From Planctomycetaceae bacterium (GTDB lineage Bacteria > Planctomycetota > Planctomycetia > Pirellulales > Pirellulaceae), in contig WFWZ01000151.1 in assembly GCA_015490875.1 (NCBI GenBank), positions 1 through 38,728 on the forward strand: a DNA stretch of 38,728 nt, written 5' to 3'. Positions 26,001 through 33,195 of the stretch are shown here, piece by piece. Position 1 is the stretch's first letter; every line of letters starts with the position of its first letter. The position numbers and the translations under genes were made by a program. The notes under the pieces were generated by a model that was not told where the DNA came from, made no database searches, and was given only the letters and a program-made list of their open reading frames with translations.

Positions 26001-29000
26001 TGATTCTCGGAAACGACCTCGAGAAAGCCGTCGGGAGTGAACTTCATTTCTCCTGACCGCAGACCTCGCCTTGCCGGCAAGACGGGAAGGACGGTCGTGC
26101 CCAGATAGAATAACCGACGGTCGGTCGGATCGATCTCGAATATATTGATGCTGTTGTCGCCGAGCGCATACAGATTGCGCCCGTCGGGACTGACGACGAT
26201 TTCCACGAGATCGTTGAGTCCCTGAACGGCCTTGAAGGGAGCCTGGAGGCCGTTCTCAGTCGCCTCGGCGCGGAGCACTTCCTCGAGTTTCGTGACCGTG
26301 ACGTTCTCGCCCGCGATTTCGATCTGCTTGTCGACCGTACGGCCGTCGCGAACCTCAACGTTGTCCAGGCCGGACGGGTGTCCCAGAAAGACGACTTTCT
26401 CGGCACCGATCGCCTCGATGAACTGCTGTTCTACCGTTCCGGACTCGGCGTAAACGACTCGATTCCGGAGACTCCAGTCGAGGCTGGTCGCGTTGGAAGC
26501 GTTGTCGATGGTGACCGTCTCGACATCGAAACCGAGACCACCGAATTCGGACGGAAGTCCCGCGGGCGCTGAGTTGACGACGAGTGTCACCCTATCGTCA
26601 CCTTCGCCGCCGATCACCGAAGTCAGGGGTCCGCGCACCTTGTCGACGGTGATCCGGTCATCGCCTCCATTCCCTCGGACGGAAATCACGGCCCCCGCGT
26701 TTGTGTCCTCGATGGTCAACTGGTCATCTCCAGCCCCCAATTCGAACTCGAAACGTTCGATCGTGCCGTCGATAGGAACGGGCTGGTTGAAAAAGCCGGA
26801 GATGGAAGTGGGGGTCATGACCGCTGCCATCGGTGTCATCTCGGCGGACCGATCGATGACCAGCGTATCGGTGCCGCCTCCGTCGTCGAATGCAAGCGCA
26901 TCGTCGAAGCGGGCGAGGATCAACGTATCGTCGCCTTGGCCCAAGTGGACGACAGTTGGTGAAGTCACCGAGTCGATGCGGATCCGGTCGTTGCCGCCAC
27001 CAGCATCGACCGTCAGCGGCAAAGTCACGCCGCCGACGGTCAAGTCGTCGGCATCTCCGCTCGTCAAGAGGATGTCGACGAACTCCACATTGGCGTATGG
27101 CACAGTGGCGCTTCCGAGCGAGCTGGCATCGATGCGGTAGAATCGTCCAGTCAGTCGACCGCGGCTTCCCGTCTCCACACCGTTGTAGACGAAGCGGTCC
27201 GTGCCGGTTCCGCCGTCGGCTCGAAGATCTCCGAACCCGACATCGAGGAGGTCGTCCCCCTGATCGCCGAACAACTGATCCCCTCCGGCTCCACCGGCAA
27301 GCTGATCGTCATCCTGGCCGCCGCGGAGTTGGTCGTTCCCGTCTCCTCCACTCAGCAAGTCATCGCCGAACCCACCTTGGAGATCGTCGTCGCCCTCGTT
27401 GCCCACGAGTTGGTCGTCCCCCAGACCGCCGATCAGCACATCGTCGCCGAGAGCTCCGATGAGAATGTCATTGCCTCGACGGCCCTCAAAGCGAACGCCG
27501 CGCATTCCCGTGGCGGTCAGCGTGTCGTCGAAACGCGATCCCAGAACCGTATCGCTGCCGCCGTCGGTAGTGAACGACACAGCCACACTGTTGTCACTAA
27601 AGTCGATCAGGTCGTCTCCGCCTCCGTCCGAGACGACATTCGCCCCGGTTCCCGTGATCAGCGTATCGTTGCCACGGCCGCCCCTCAGGTCGTCGTCTCC
27701 CTCTCCTCCATCGATCTGGTCGTCTCCGGCCCCGCCGATCAGCGTGTCGTTTCCTCCTTGACCGTCCAGTTCCACGGGAATGTCGGCAACGCCGCTCATG
27801 TCGAACGTATCACCGTACGGTCCGCCGATCGCCAGAATGCGGCTGAAATCGCCGTCGTACACCTGGTCCGTGACGCCGAATCCAGAAACGAGGATGCGTC
27901 CGTTCGAATCGGTTCGAACCGTGACCTCCGCCGGGCCATCGGTGTCGTCGGTGTCTCCGAAGAGTCTCGCACTGGCGAACGGTCCCGTGTTGATTCTCAG
28001 CACCCGTTTCGAATGGATCGTGACGGGCTCGGCGAGAACCGGAGGCCGGCTCTTGAACGTTCCGACGATCGTGCTGGAACTACCCGATCCGTCCCCTCCG
28101 CAGAACTTGAACTTCGAGTCGAGCAAGTCGAGCAGGCTGAACGCGCCGGTGTTGAGTCCCATGTCGGCGGAGATGTCGGTGCGAAGATCGGACCCGAAAG
28201 GATTGGGCGCGATCAGCGTGGCGCTCCCGCCGATATCAACGGCTGCTCCGGCTCGCACATCGAACATGCAGAAGAGACGCTCGGGGTTCCGGAAATCGTT
28301 CGTCAGTGCGAACAGTTCATCGAGCCGGAATTTGCCATCGTTGTTGGGATCAAGCAGTTCCAGTCCTACGTAGGCCGGGAGGTTGATGTCGTCCGGATCG
28401 GTAATGAAGACGCGTCCGTCCGCCTCAAAAAAGGGCGTGTCGATACTCCCGGTTCCCGCGAACCTCGCCGTCGCCCCGAATTCGAAACCGTCTTTGTTGT
28501 TCTGGATGGCGAATCCGTCGAGAAGATCCCGGAAGTCGGGGATCTGTCCCGAGGCGGCGGTTCGGACGATCCGTTCCAGGCCCACCGAATCGTAGACGAA
28601 CCGGAGATTGCTGTCGAAGGTCGCCGAGCCTGAGATATCGAATGCCAGGTCCTCGAAGCCGAACCGGACGTCGAACCCGGCGTCGAAGTCGATGGTCGGC
28701 AGCCCGAAGCTCACGATGTTCAGCGGCTCGCCAAGCAGCAAGTTGAAGATATTCTGCGGCTCGAACAGGTCCCAACTGAAACCGGGAGGTTGCGTAGAGC
28801 TCAGAGCGGTAAACGTGCGCATGAAGCTGCCGATACCGATCTCATCGAGGCTATCCGCGACGGACGTCAGGTCGGTCGGCAGGGGAAGTTTGAACTTGGG
28901 AAAGAAGAAAGGACTGGTCGGATCGAACACGAGTTCGAGTCCGCCGAAGGTGAACTTTCCGTTCTCGTCGACCGCCTGCTTGAATTCGTCGCTGTCGAGG

Positions 29001-32000
29001 AAGGATTCGACTTTGTCGCGGAGTCCCGCCACGGCATCGATCACCGAAACGAAACCGTCGATGGCGGCGTCGAGTTCGTCGCCTAGCCCGATGTCCTCGA
29101 TCACACCGGCGATGGAGACCTTCTGGTCGAGAATATCGCTGATCAGCGGGAGGCGCTGATTGAGCAGGCTTCGCGTGTCATTCGCCGAATCGCCGATGAA
29201 CTCGATGGCTGGCTCGAGGACGCCGACGAACGCGTCGGTGATGGGCAGGGCCACCGATTCCATGAACTTCCGAATATCGAGTTGGATGTTGTCGAATTGG
29301 AAGCTGCTGATCTTGAAGACGTCCTTGAGCTTATCGAGGCTCTTCAAGTCGCTCGGCTTCGCATCCCCGGTCGCCACCTTGTATGCCTGTTTCAGGGCTT
29401 CGGCCAGGTCGACGTCGACATCGACCTTGAAGTCGAAGTCGACTTGAGGCAGCCCGATCGTCCCTTGCGTGACGCCCAGCGCCTGCTCGATGAGCCCCGT
29501 GAAGTTGTCCGAGTTGACATTCACATGGAGACGAACCTGGCCTTTGCCTTTCAGTTGCGGCGAGAAGACATTCATCAGATTCTTCTGGTTCGCCACGATC
29601 GTGGTATAGGGAAGCCGATTGAAGAATCGCTGATCGTTGGGAGACGCCTTGCGGCCGGCCGGATCATCGTCAGGGTTCTTCACGTCGACGGCGGCGATCA
29701 CGCGCAACTTGGTCTGATCGACGACGGGAAACGTCGTCGTCAGCAGTGGTGCTTCGGAAAGCGGATCATTGGGATCCGCGTAGGAAATAAGCTTGAACCG
29801 ATCTCCGTTGACGATTTCGACGCCGACGGTCCCTGGGAACAGATTCGTTTTCGAGGCGATTTCCCCCTGGATCAGTTGCTCGAGTTTGGCCCTGAGTTCC
29901 TCGAGCGTGTCGATGCTTCGATTCTTGATTTCCTGAAAGGTGATCCGGATCGCCTTGCCGCCTTGGGTGATCGTTCGTCCATCGACGTCGACGCGCTGCC
30001 CGCCGACCCACAGTCGCCAGTCGGGACTGTCGATCATCACACCCTCGGCCGGAGCGGGGAACTCGGCGACGAGTTCCTGCTTCTTGACGAGCTGCCGTCC
30101 TCCCGCGTTCTGGAATTCCGTCGCCGTGCTGGCGGCGTTGTTTCCGAACCCCATTCCCTGCACCCGGCGATTCTCGTATTGGACCGGCAAGAACCCGAGG
30201 TTTTCCGCGCCACGGATCTCGAGTCGATTGATTTCGGGATACCGTGCGTTGAGGAGAAGAGACGGAGTGGTCGGCGAGTTCGGATTGAAGAACGCGTCGA
30301 TCCGACTGAAATCGAGACTGAAGTTGACCGGAGGAAGTGGAGTCTTGAAAGCGGCGATGATGGCGCCGTTGAGTACGGGAAGCAGTCCGATCGTCGGAAC
30401 ATTCGGCACATCGATGCGCACCGGATCGTTGTCGTCGACGATGATTTCCAGATCGACGTTGTACGTATCGTCCAATTCGATGTCGATCCCACGGGGAGCG
30501 GTAACCTGAACGGCGGCGGGAGTTCCGTCCGTGATCTTGGCCTGGATGAAACCGAGGTTGGCCGTGGCGCTGAGATTCGGCGTCGTGACGACATCGGTGA
30601 ACAAGTCGCCAAAGGAGACCGCTTCTGTGGAGGGAGCCGCGTAGACGTCGATCTTCGCCCGCAACTCCTCAACGCTCGGGCCGTCGGGCAATCCGTTCTC
30701 GGTGGCGAAACTCACGAGGTAGACGTTCTGGGACGCGATTTCACTCAGGCCGAATCCCAGCCGAGCGTCCCAGCGCATGTCGAACCGGATGCCGTTGGAG
30801 GCGCTGACGTTGAACCCGAGCGTATTGAGAAACCCGTCGAAGAAGGAGCCGAAGTCCTCGTCCTGACCGAGGCTGTTCTTGCCGGTCATGAATCGAGCGA
30901 TGTCATCGAAGCCCAAGTCGAAATCGGGAAGATCGAAGACGATGCGCTGGCCGACCTGGAACCGGAACTCGAACCAATACGTCCCTTCGCGGTCCTGTCC
31001 CAGTTCGAACACGATGTCGTCGGGGTCGATGCCCGCTCCGAGGTCCGGTCCGTCCTTGAGCAGATTCAGGTTGAACTTGGGGATGTCGATCCCGAGTCCG
31101 ACGAAAGCATCCTTGAAGAGATCGCTCAATTTCGCCAAGCCGTTGTCGAACGGGGCCAGGGCCAGAAACAGAGCGTTTTGGACGAGTTCCGGGACGGTGA
31201 CTCCCGGATACTTCTCGATCGCGCCACGACTGAAGCTGAGAACTTCAGAGAGGAAGTCGCGCGTCTCGGTGCGCATCGTCTGGAACGCATCGATAACCGG
31301 CTCCAACCCTTCGCGCAGTTGATCTCCGATGATCGGAAGGTCGAAGGTTGCGAAAGCTGGTTCGACGGCGGTGAGCATCTTGTCGAAGAAGGTATCCACC
31401 GCGTCCAGGATTTCGCCGGCCGCATCGACGATCAGCGTGGCGCTGCGAGTCAAGGCCTCTTCGCGGTTGATCCCGTTGGTCGTGTTGTCGAACATCCGCG
31501 TATTGGTCAGGCGAACCAGACCTCGCCGGTTGACATCGGGGTCGGAGATATCGTTGTAGAACGATCCGCCGGCGGAAAAGGCCTCGTTGCCGCGAATGGC
31601 GCTGTCGGCGAGAGTCACGACGCCGCCCCGATTGAGAAGGCCGCCGCCCACATCCTCCGATCCGCCTGTAATTTCCACGCCGGCGATCTTCACCTTGGGG
31701 TTGCCCGAGCTCTGCGGACCGATCAGCACTTCGAACACGCGGTCGAGTCCAGATGCGTTGATAATGGTGGGAGGGGAGAGGAGCTCGTTTTGTCCGGGCA
31801 AGAGCTGTTCACCTCGCAGGACTTTGCCGGCGCCGGCACCGAAGATTGTGACGCTATCGAGAATGTCGAGGTCGCCGGTCCGTGCAGCGTCTTCGCCTTT
31901 TCCGGCGCGAGTCAGATCGTACTGGCCGGAGGGGAGGATGATCGTGTCGGTTCCGGGAGTCGTATTCGAGGCGATGATCGCCTCGCGGAGCGACATCTGA

Positions 32001-32200
32001 CCGTCGTTCGGATCGATCACGTCGGCCGTGGTCGTCACATTGAGCACGGCCAGCATCCGCCGGTCCTCGAGGGGATCGATCGCCAGATGCCGCCGCAGGG
32101 TGGACCCCCTCGCCCGCCGGGACTTGCGGCGATTGCGTTTCGATCGACGCGACTTCCGCGCTCCTGAGCTTCCCGAACTAGAACCGCGACAGACGTGCAT
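20099..32200 (-). CDS. Giant exported multidomain protein (4033 residues) with planctomycete export motif, RTX, propeller, P-domain and PKD modules
   Basis: The ATG at 32200 (minus strand) has GGAGG seven nt upstream. The N terminus is strongly basic and carries the planctomycete exported-protein motif as PLEDRRMLA (43-51). A CSLREA-like module follows (NDGQMSLREAI, 65-75) leading into a beta-helix-like stretch to about residue 250. Residues of about 250-1450 are non-repetitive and match nothing I know. Then come RTX-type glycine/aspartate repeats (about 1475-1670), a lactonase-like beta-propeller (about 1985-2690), a subtilisin-type P-domain (about 2705-2830), a short acidic repeat segment (about 2850-2970), seven PKD-like domains (about 3030-3670), a second RTX array (about 3750-3950) and an acidic tail ending in DILEDRDDDEEWDVL. 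No catalytic domain is recognised. It is probably a calcium-stabilised surface or matrix protein acting in adhesion. The reading frame is unbroken over 12.1 kb. Confidence 0.93.
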   Translation of the reverse strand: MHVCRGSSSGSSGARKSRRSKRNRRKSRRARGSTLRRHLAIDPLEDRRMLAVLNVTTTADVIDPNDGQMSLREAIIASNTTPGTDTIILPSGQYDLTRAGKGEDAARTGDLDILDSVTIFGAGAGKVLRGEQLLPGQNELLSPPTIINASGLDRVFEVLIGPQSSGNPKVKIAGVEITGGSEDVGGGLLNRGGVVTLADSAIRGNEAFSAGGSFYNDISDPDVNRRGLVRLTNTRMFDNTTNGINREEALTRSATLIVDAAGEILDAVDTFFDKMLTAVEPAFATFDLPIIGDQLREGLEPVIDAFQTMRTETRDFLSEVLSFSRGAIEKYPGVTVPELVQNALFLALAPFDNGLAKLSDLFKDAFVGLGIDIPKFNLNLLKDGPDLGAGIDPDDIVFELGQDREGTYWFEFRFQVGQRIVFDLPDFDLGFDDIARFMTGKNSLGQDEDFGSFFDGFLNTLGFNVSASNGIRFDMRWDARLGFGLSEIASQNVYLVSFATENGLPDGPSVEELRAKIDVYAAPSTEAVSFGDLFTDVVTTPNLSATANLGFIQAKITDGTPAAVQVTAPRGIDIELDDTYNVDLEIIVDDNDPVRIDVPNVPTIGLLPVLNGAIIAAFKTPLPPVNFSLDFSRIDAFFNPNSPTTPSLLLNARYPEINRLEIRGAENLGFLPVQYENRRVQGMGFGNNAASTATEFQNAGGRQLVKKQELVAEFPAPAEGVMIDSPDWRLWVGGQRVDVDGRTITQGGKAIRITFQEIKNRSIDTLEELRAKLEQLIQGEIASKTNLFPGTVGVEIVNGDRFKLISYADPNDPLSEAPLLTTTFPVVDQTKLRVIAAVDVKNPDDDPAGRKASPNDQRFFNRLPYTTIVANQKNLMNVFSPQLKGKGQVRLHVNVNSDNFTGLIEQALGVTQGTIGLPQVDFDFKVDVDVDLAEALKQAYKVATGDAKPSDLKSLDKLKDVFKISSFQFDNIQLDIRKFMESVALPITDAFVGVLEPAIEFIGDSANDTRSLLNQRLPLISDILDQKVSIAGVIEDIGLGDELDAAIDGFVSVIDAVAGLRDKVESFLDSDEFKQAVDENGKFTFGGLELVFDPTSPFFFPKFKLPLPTDLTSVADSLDEIGIGSFMRTFTALSSTQPPGFSWDLFEPQNIFNLLLGEPLNIVSFGLPTIDFDAGFDVRFGFEDLAFDISGSATFDSNLRFVYDSVGLERIVRTAASGQIPDFRDLLDGFAIQNNKDGFEFGATARFAGTGSIDTPFFEADGRVFITDPDDINLPAYVGLELLDPNNDGKFRLDELFALTNDFRNPERLFCMFDVRAGAAVDIGGSATLIAPNPFGSDLRTDISADMGLNTGAFSLLDLLDSKFKFCGGDGSGSSSTIVGTFKSRPPVLAEPVTIHSKRVLRINTGPFASARLFGDTDDTDGPAEVTVRTDSNGRILVSGFGVTDQVYDGDFSRILAIGGPYGDTFDMSGVADIPVELDGQGGNDTLIGGAGDDQIDGGEGDDDLRGGRGNDTLITGTGANVVSDGGGDDLIDFSDNSVAVSFTTDGGSDTVLGSRFDDTLTATGMRGVRFEGRRGNDILIGALGDDVLIGGLGDDQLVGNEGDDDLQGGFGDDLLSGGDGNDQLRGGQDDDQLAGGAGGDQLFGDQGDDLLDVGFGDLRADGGTGTDRFVYNGVETGSRGRLTGRFYRIDASSLGSATVPYANVEFVDILLTSGDADDLTVGGVTLPLTVDAGGGNDRIRIDSVTSPTVVHLGQGDDTLILARFDDALAFDDGGGTDTLVIDRSAEMTPMAAVMTPTSISGFFNQPVPIDGTIERFEFELGAGDDQLTIEDTNAGAVISVRGNGGDDRITVDKVRGPLTSVIGGEGDDRVTLVVNSAPAGLPSEFGGLGFDVETVTIDNASNATSLDWSLRNRVVYAESGTVEQQFIEAIGAEKVVFLGHPSGLDNVEVRDGRTVDKQIEIAGENVTVTKLEEVLRAEATENGLQAPFKAVQGLNDLVEIVVSPDGRNLYALGDNSINIFEIDPTDRRLFYLGTTVLPVLPARRGLRSGEMKFTPDGFLEVVSENQFFSFQRRASGSLKLVKGAGGAEARFGYGQSDALDVVQLPSGKVRVYQAVRGNRSTNVLPAVLMHQFERSYPGFPKLTTSWIEYDDYGYAVDLDIRPDGQEMLISRTEVGTNRATLETRPISSSSGILGTEKVLSTTLAPGAVKYLDSTTFYYVSKKGPNPTLQLFRRIPGFSGWAPQQTISLPGVAESSSDIRLSSDNKRLYVVLKDTNGVGRTLVHFRILSNSRRLVTRQDIPLGSESTGRIELHPSLPLLFVPVGDGIRVFDITQPNAPVLMQTVTNGSNPTRLIPSIQAIAYGTDDELPDRRKNRVYAVSPTVGALIDMTRLGQPYSVLWQGSGGVVGLRGAVDIDVSVDGDTVFVAAPSETAGRSSLTGFRRGSNTLLQMSDRLSSVAIGTPRLVQVGPGGSTIYLVGTTKSAVVSFNASDGTLARKADIDATGADLAVTSDGDFLYWTDPDADQIRIWQRTDAANYQYTSVGDVALSDPDSIAVSGDDRFVYVGSRAGATLSVFSRDPATGVLTEIQTIRNGEDGVLGMRGLSDVLVSGDDGLVYVAGEEDNTIVVFARDPVSGKLVYVQRLRNGSKGVTGLAAPTELAGNVSGTIVYTANLGDSLNQGGISSFRAVQPTFSPDVGKIIPSQGTITSTLTINDGPSEIDDVDVLLYIVHDNVEDLDVFLTSPSGTRVELFTDVGGTGDNLVATTLDDQAYASIAGGSAPFRGRFRPEGSLDRFLGEDANGVWTLEITDDTASPATLNALTVFGLTFRSVESPRYEMEYDDAVATLEVASANAFDQVSIRDVRIPLTVRTEGGSDQVVVLNTAPGTAAPMFVDLGSSSAPALDGNDTLEIRSVAVGAEPVFRMGAGDDRVFVWSTNTGSLTTIDAGDGADTIRVAADELFGDVSIDGGSPSNNPPAPFDRLLYDAAGLALDPSSNPVVPEGNIQALGRARVSYVDIENLAAITVPQPDSGGPYTTTEGQGVSLAGTVKDPQLFPNALFEWDIDGDGTFGDRVGESVSLEWSDLAAFGIDDDGDYPIALKVTSEAEEYDISSTTISVANVAPVLNVIASPSPVAAGRPVTLNLTASDPGDDTITQWTIDWGDGSELETFEANDATVTHVYADDRVGNNTIAIEAFDEDGGPYTADIVVTVVERPAIVGEESVDEGSVYTLQLQNPGGIVIDQWIIDWGDGKTETVAGTATEATHAYADNGLVRITATARDDTQGVESIVTPWFVEVRNVAPVIDSVAHDGPVDDGSPVTFTVQASDPASADVLTYEFDFDNNGQFEVADSDGVVPHVFPAAGTFTVAMRVRDDDGGLSDVRTLDVTVNNVAPTISAVALQNVATVEGSPAVVRVDASDSAPEGRLTYEFDFDDDGLFEIQTASPTAQHVYGEDGVYFVNVRVTDEDGSSATARLRVDVANADPTIDRADVNRRVTENGPFSLTVLASDPGGANDPLTYEVDFDNNGTFDARNSTGVFDWTFPDDGTFAVGIRVSDDDGGQTIGTLEVTVLNVSPVIDSFAVEPAGGSNREVSVSAAFSDVGLLDTHTAVIDWGDGTRSTTSGGITLNQGSGSGTLSARHTYAEAGVYQVALVVQDDDGGADQAVTETYRTGVALKNGELVIVGTPKRDIVFIRRHKDKIEVKASFLEPHKVAFKADQVKSISAWLLDGADRAYIGGPKHHSTIKVPVSIFAGAGNDDIHSRALQSYIDGGDGNDYLFTGEGDDTIVDLSGNNRVWSGRGDDTITLGAGADKIWSDRGDDVIDAGDGDNRIWAGEGDDSITAGAGDDRISGGHGNDLIDAGDGDNRIHAGEGDDRVTAGDGDDRIDGDDGNDVILAGAGSDKVEGGKGNDIVVGGDGDDEIEGGRGDDLLIGGRGADELEGERGDDMVIAGYTNFDENAQALDEILEKWTKKDTYQARVASLRTGTSPKLLPKVTVFDDGVQDIVKGEKGRDWFFAALDDILEDRDDDEEWDVL
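20350..20955 (-). repeat. C-terminal RTX (calcium-binding nonapeptide) repeat array within the giant gene
   Basis: About twenty imperfect 27-bp units encode nine-residue repeats of the form GGxGxDxIx, such as AGDGDDRIDGDDGNDVI and GGRGDDLLIGGRGADEL. In RTX proteins these fold into a calcium-bound parallel beta-roll after export. The units differ enough at DNA level that they are old rather than freshly copied. Confidence 0.9.
21180..23120 (-). repeat. Seven tandem PKD-like domains within the giant gene
   Basis: Seven domains of about 80-95 residues share the pattern of a WGDG or DFDNNG loop followed by HVY/HTY and a V.V.DDDGG strand. Four contain acidic loops of calcium-binding type (DIDGDGTF, DFDNNGQF, DFDDDGLF, DFDNNGTF); three contain DWGDG. 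PKD domains act as rigid extracellular spacers or carbohydrate/protein contacts. Confidence 0.85.
23710..24085 (-). other. Proprotein convertase P-domain module within the giant gene
   Basis: The segment runs from the LTINDGPSEIDDVDV region through VEDLDVFLTSPSGTRVELF and GVWTLEITDD to LNALTVFGLTF. This matches the jelly-roll P/Homo B domain of subtilisin-like proteases, but here no protease domain accompanies it. Confidence 0.85.
24130..26240 (-). other. Beta-propeller region within the giant gene
   Basis: Repeated blades of the form SPDGRNLYALGDNSINIFEID, SGDDRFVYVGSRAGATLSVF and SGDDGLVYVAGEEDNTIVVF are typical of lactonase/YVTN-type seven-bladed propellers. The length, about 700 residues, suggests two propellers. 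The role is binding or enzymatic; no catalytic residue can be assigned. Confidence 0.8.
27190..27780 (-). repeat. Central RTX repeat array within the giant gene
   Basis: Imperfect nine-residue repeats such as GGAGDDQIDGGEGDDDLRGG and GGLGDDQLVGNEGDDDL, roughly fifteen in two blocks, precede the propeller region. The DNA repeats are diverged and are interrupted by about 60 non-repeat residues. Confidence 0.88.
32048..32074 (-). other. Planctomycete export motif (PLEDRRMLA) of the giant protein
   Basis: Residues 43-51 read PLEDRRMLA after a stretch of about 25 Arg/Lys/Ser-rich residues. This is the L-E-[PD]-R-x-L-type N-terminal motif known from many large planctomycete exported proteins. It supports both the start codon and the export of the protein. 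Confidence 0.85.
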
Positions 32201-32371
32201 GATGGAACCTCCGGTGAGAGGAATCGAAGACTTGGGCCGAATGGCTCAGGAGAGGAGATTGCGCAAACCGGCTCGATTCTTACACAAAAGCCGCCACATT
32301 TCCGAATTCGCCTGGAGAAGGCACGGGGGCGAGACTGTTGGGACCCCGTCGAAAGTCCCCGTGCGGAACGT

Positions 32372-32399
32372 TTGCAGTCGGCGCCGACCCCGTTATACT
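32372..32399 (+). promoter_or_regulatory. Promoter for the ECF sigma factor gene
   Basis: TTGCAG at 32372-32377 and TATACT at 32394-32399 are 16 nt apart, both five- or four-of-six matches to the housekeeping consensus. Transcription would begin near 32406, 56 nt before the sigma factor ATG. On the opposite strand the same -10 reads TATAAC, so divergent use toward the giant gene is possible, but no -35 supports that. The rest of 32201-32461 shows nothing further. Confidence 0.5.
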
Positions 32400-32461
32400 G
32401 GGTGCCGTCTTTTCCATGCCGGGCGACCGGTCACTTGAGGCTTGGGGCTGAGGACGTCTCG

Positions 32462-33049
32462 ATGGAGTCGACCAGCCACTCGCTACTCGAACAGGTCTCT
32501 TCCGGCGCCCCCAATGCGTGGTGGCGTCTCAATGAACTTTATCGCCCTTTCCTTTATCGATGGTTCCGACGCGGGCCCATCCCTCACGCCGACGCAGAAG
32601 ACCTCGTGCAGGAAACGATGCTGGTGGTGGCACGTGAGCTACCGGCGTTCGTACACTGCGGCAGGCGGGGAGCCTTTCGGCGATGGCTGCGCAACGTCAC
32701 CGTCTACATCGAAAAGAGCTATTGGCGGACGAAGCAGGCACGCGGACAGCCGGTGGGGGGAACGGCTTTCAGCAGTCTGTTGCAGCAAGTGGAAGGCTCA
32801 AGCGGCGAACTCGACCGGATGTGGGATCGGGAACACGACCGATATGTCTTAGCCGAACTGCTGCGACTGATCTCCGTCGACTTTCAACCTCAGACCATGA
32901 AAGCATTCCAGCGGTTGGCGATCGACGGTGCATCGCCGCAGGAAGTGGCGGAAGAGCTGGACATGTCGGTCGGTGCCGTCTACGTCGCCAAGTCCCGCGT
33001 TATGCGAAGACTGCGCACCGAAGCCCGTGAGTTTCTGGAGAATCTGTAG
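32462..33049 (+). CDS. ECF-family RNA polymerase sigma factor
   Basis: A 195-residue alternative sigma factor. The ATG at 32462 is chosen because the region 2 homology begins soon after it and the promoter lies at 32372-32399; the longer open frame to 32195 would start before that promoter. Region 2 spans about residues 10-90, with YRPFLYRWF, DAEDLVQETMLVVARELPAF and FRRWLRNVTVY. Region 4 holds SPQEVAEELDMSVGAVYVAKSRVMRRL, the helix-turn-helix that reads the -35 element. This is the planctomycete type found beside Ser/Thr kinases, and the kinase gene starts 146 nt downstream on the same strand. The kinase's N-terminal zinc-finger-like motif probably holds this sigma factor (inference). The target promoters are unknown. 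Confidence 0.92.
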   Translation: MESTSHSLLEQVSSGAPNAWWRLNELYRPFLYRWFRRGPIPHADAEDLVQETMLVVARELPAFVHCGRRGAFRRWLRNVTVYIEKSYWRTKQARGQPVGGTAFSSLLQQVEGSSGELDRMWDREHDRYVLAELLRLISVDFQPQTMKAFQRLAIDGASPQEVAEELDMSVGAVYVAKSRVMRRLRTEAREFLENL

Positions 33050-33195
33050 GAAAGGTGAAAGAATCTCCTCGGTTTCGTCCATTCTAATGATGCAGGTCTG
33101 CCTCTGGGGGGTTGAGAGCCGTCTCGGACCATCGCCGTACTGGTTCCTCGTCGCCACGCCGGTACGGATGAAGTTTGCATATGGGCGAGGTCAAC

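Noticed and set aside
29282-32167. A 961-residue open frame on the plus strand within the giant gene (and several shorter ones nearby)
   Set aside because: The giant gene has the export motif, domain structure and ribosome site on the minus strand. The plus frame has a composition that mirrors it and no recognisable domain.
20099-32200. Calling the giant protein an RTX toxin or haemolysin
   Set aside because: RTX repeats alone do not show toxicity. There is no pore-forming or acylation domain and no adjacent type I secretion or activator gene.
33083-33088. TCTAAT as a -10 element for a separate kinase promoter
   Set aside because: There is no -35 at suitable spacing, and the sigma factor and kinase genes are close enough to be one transcript.
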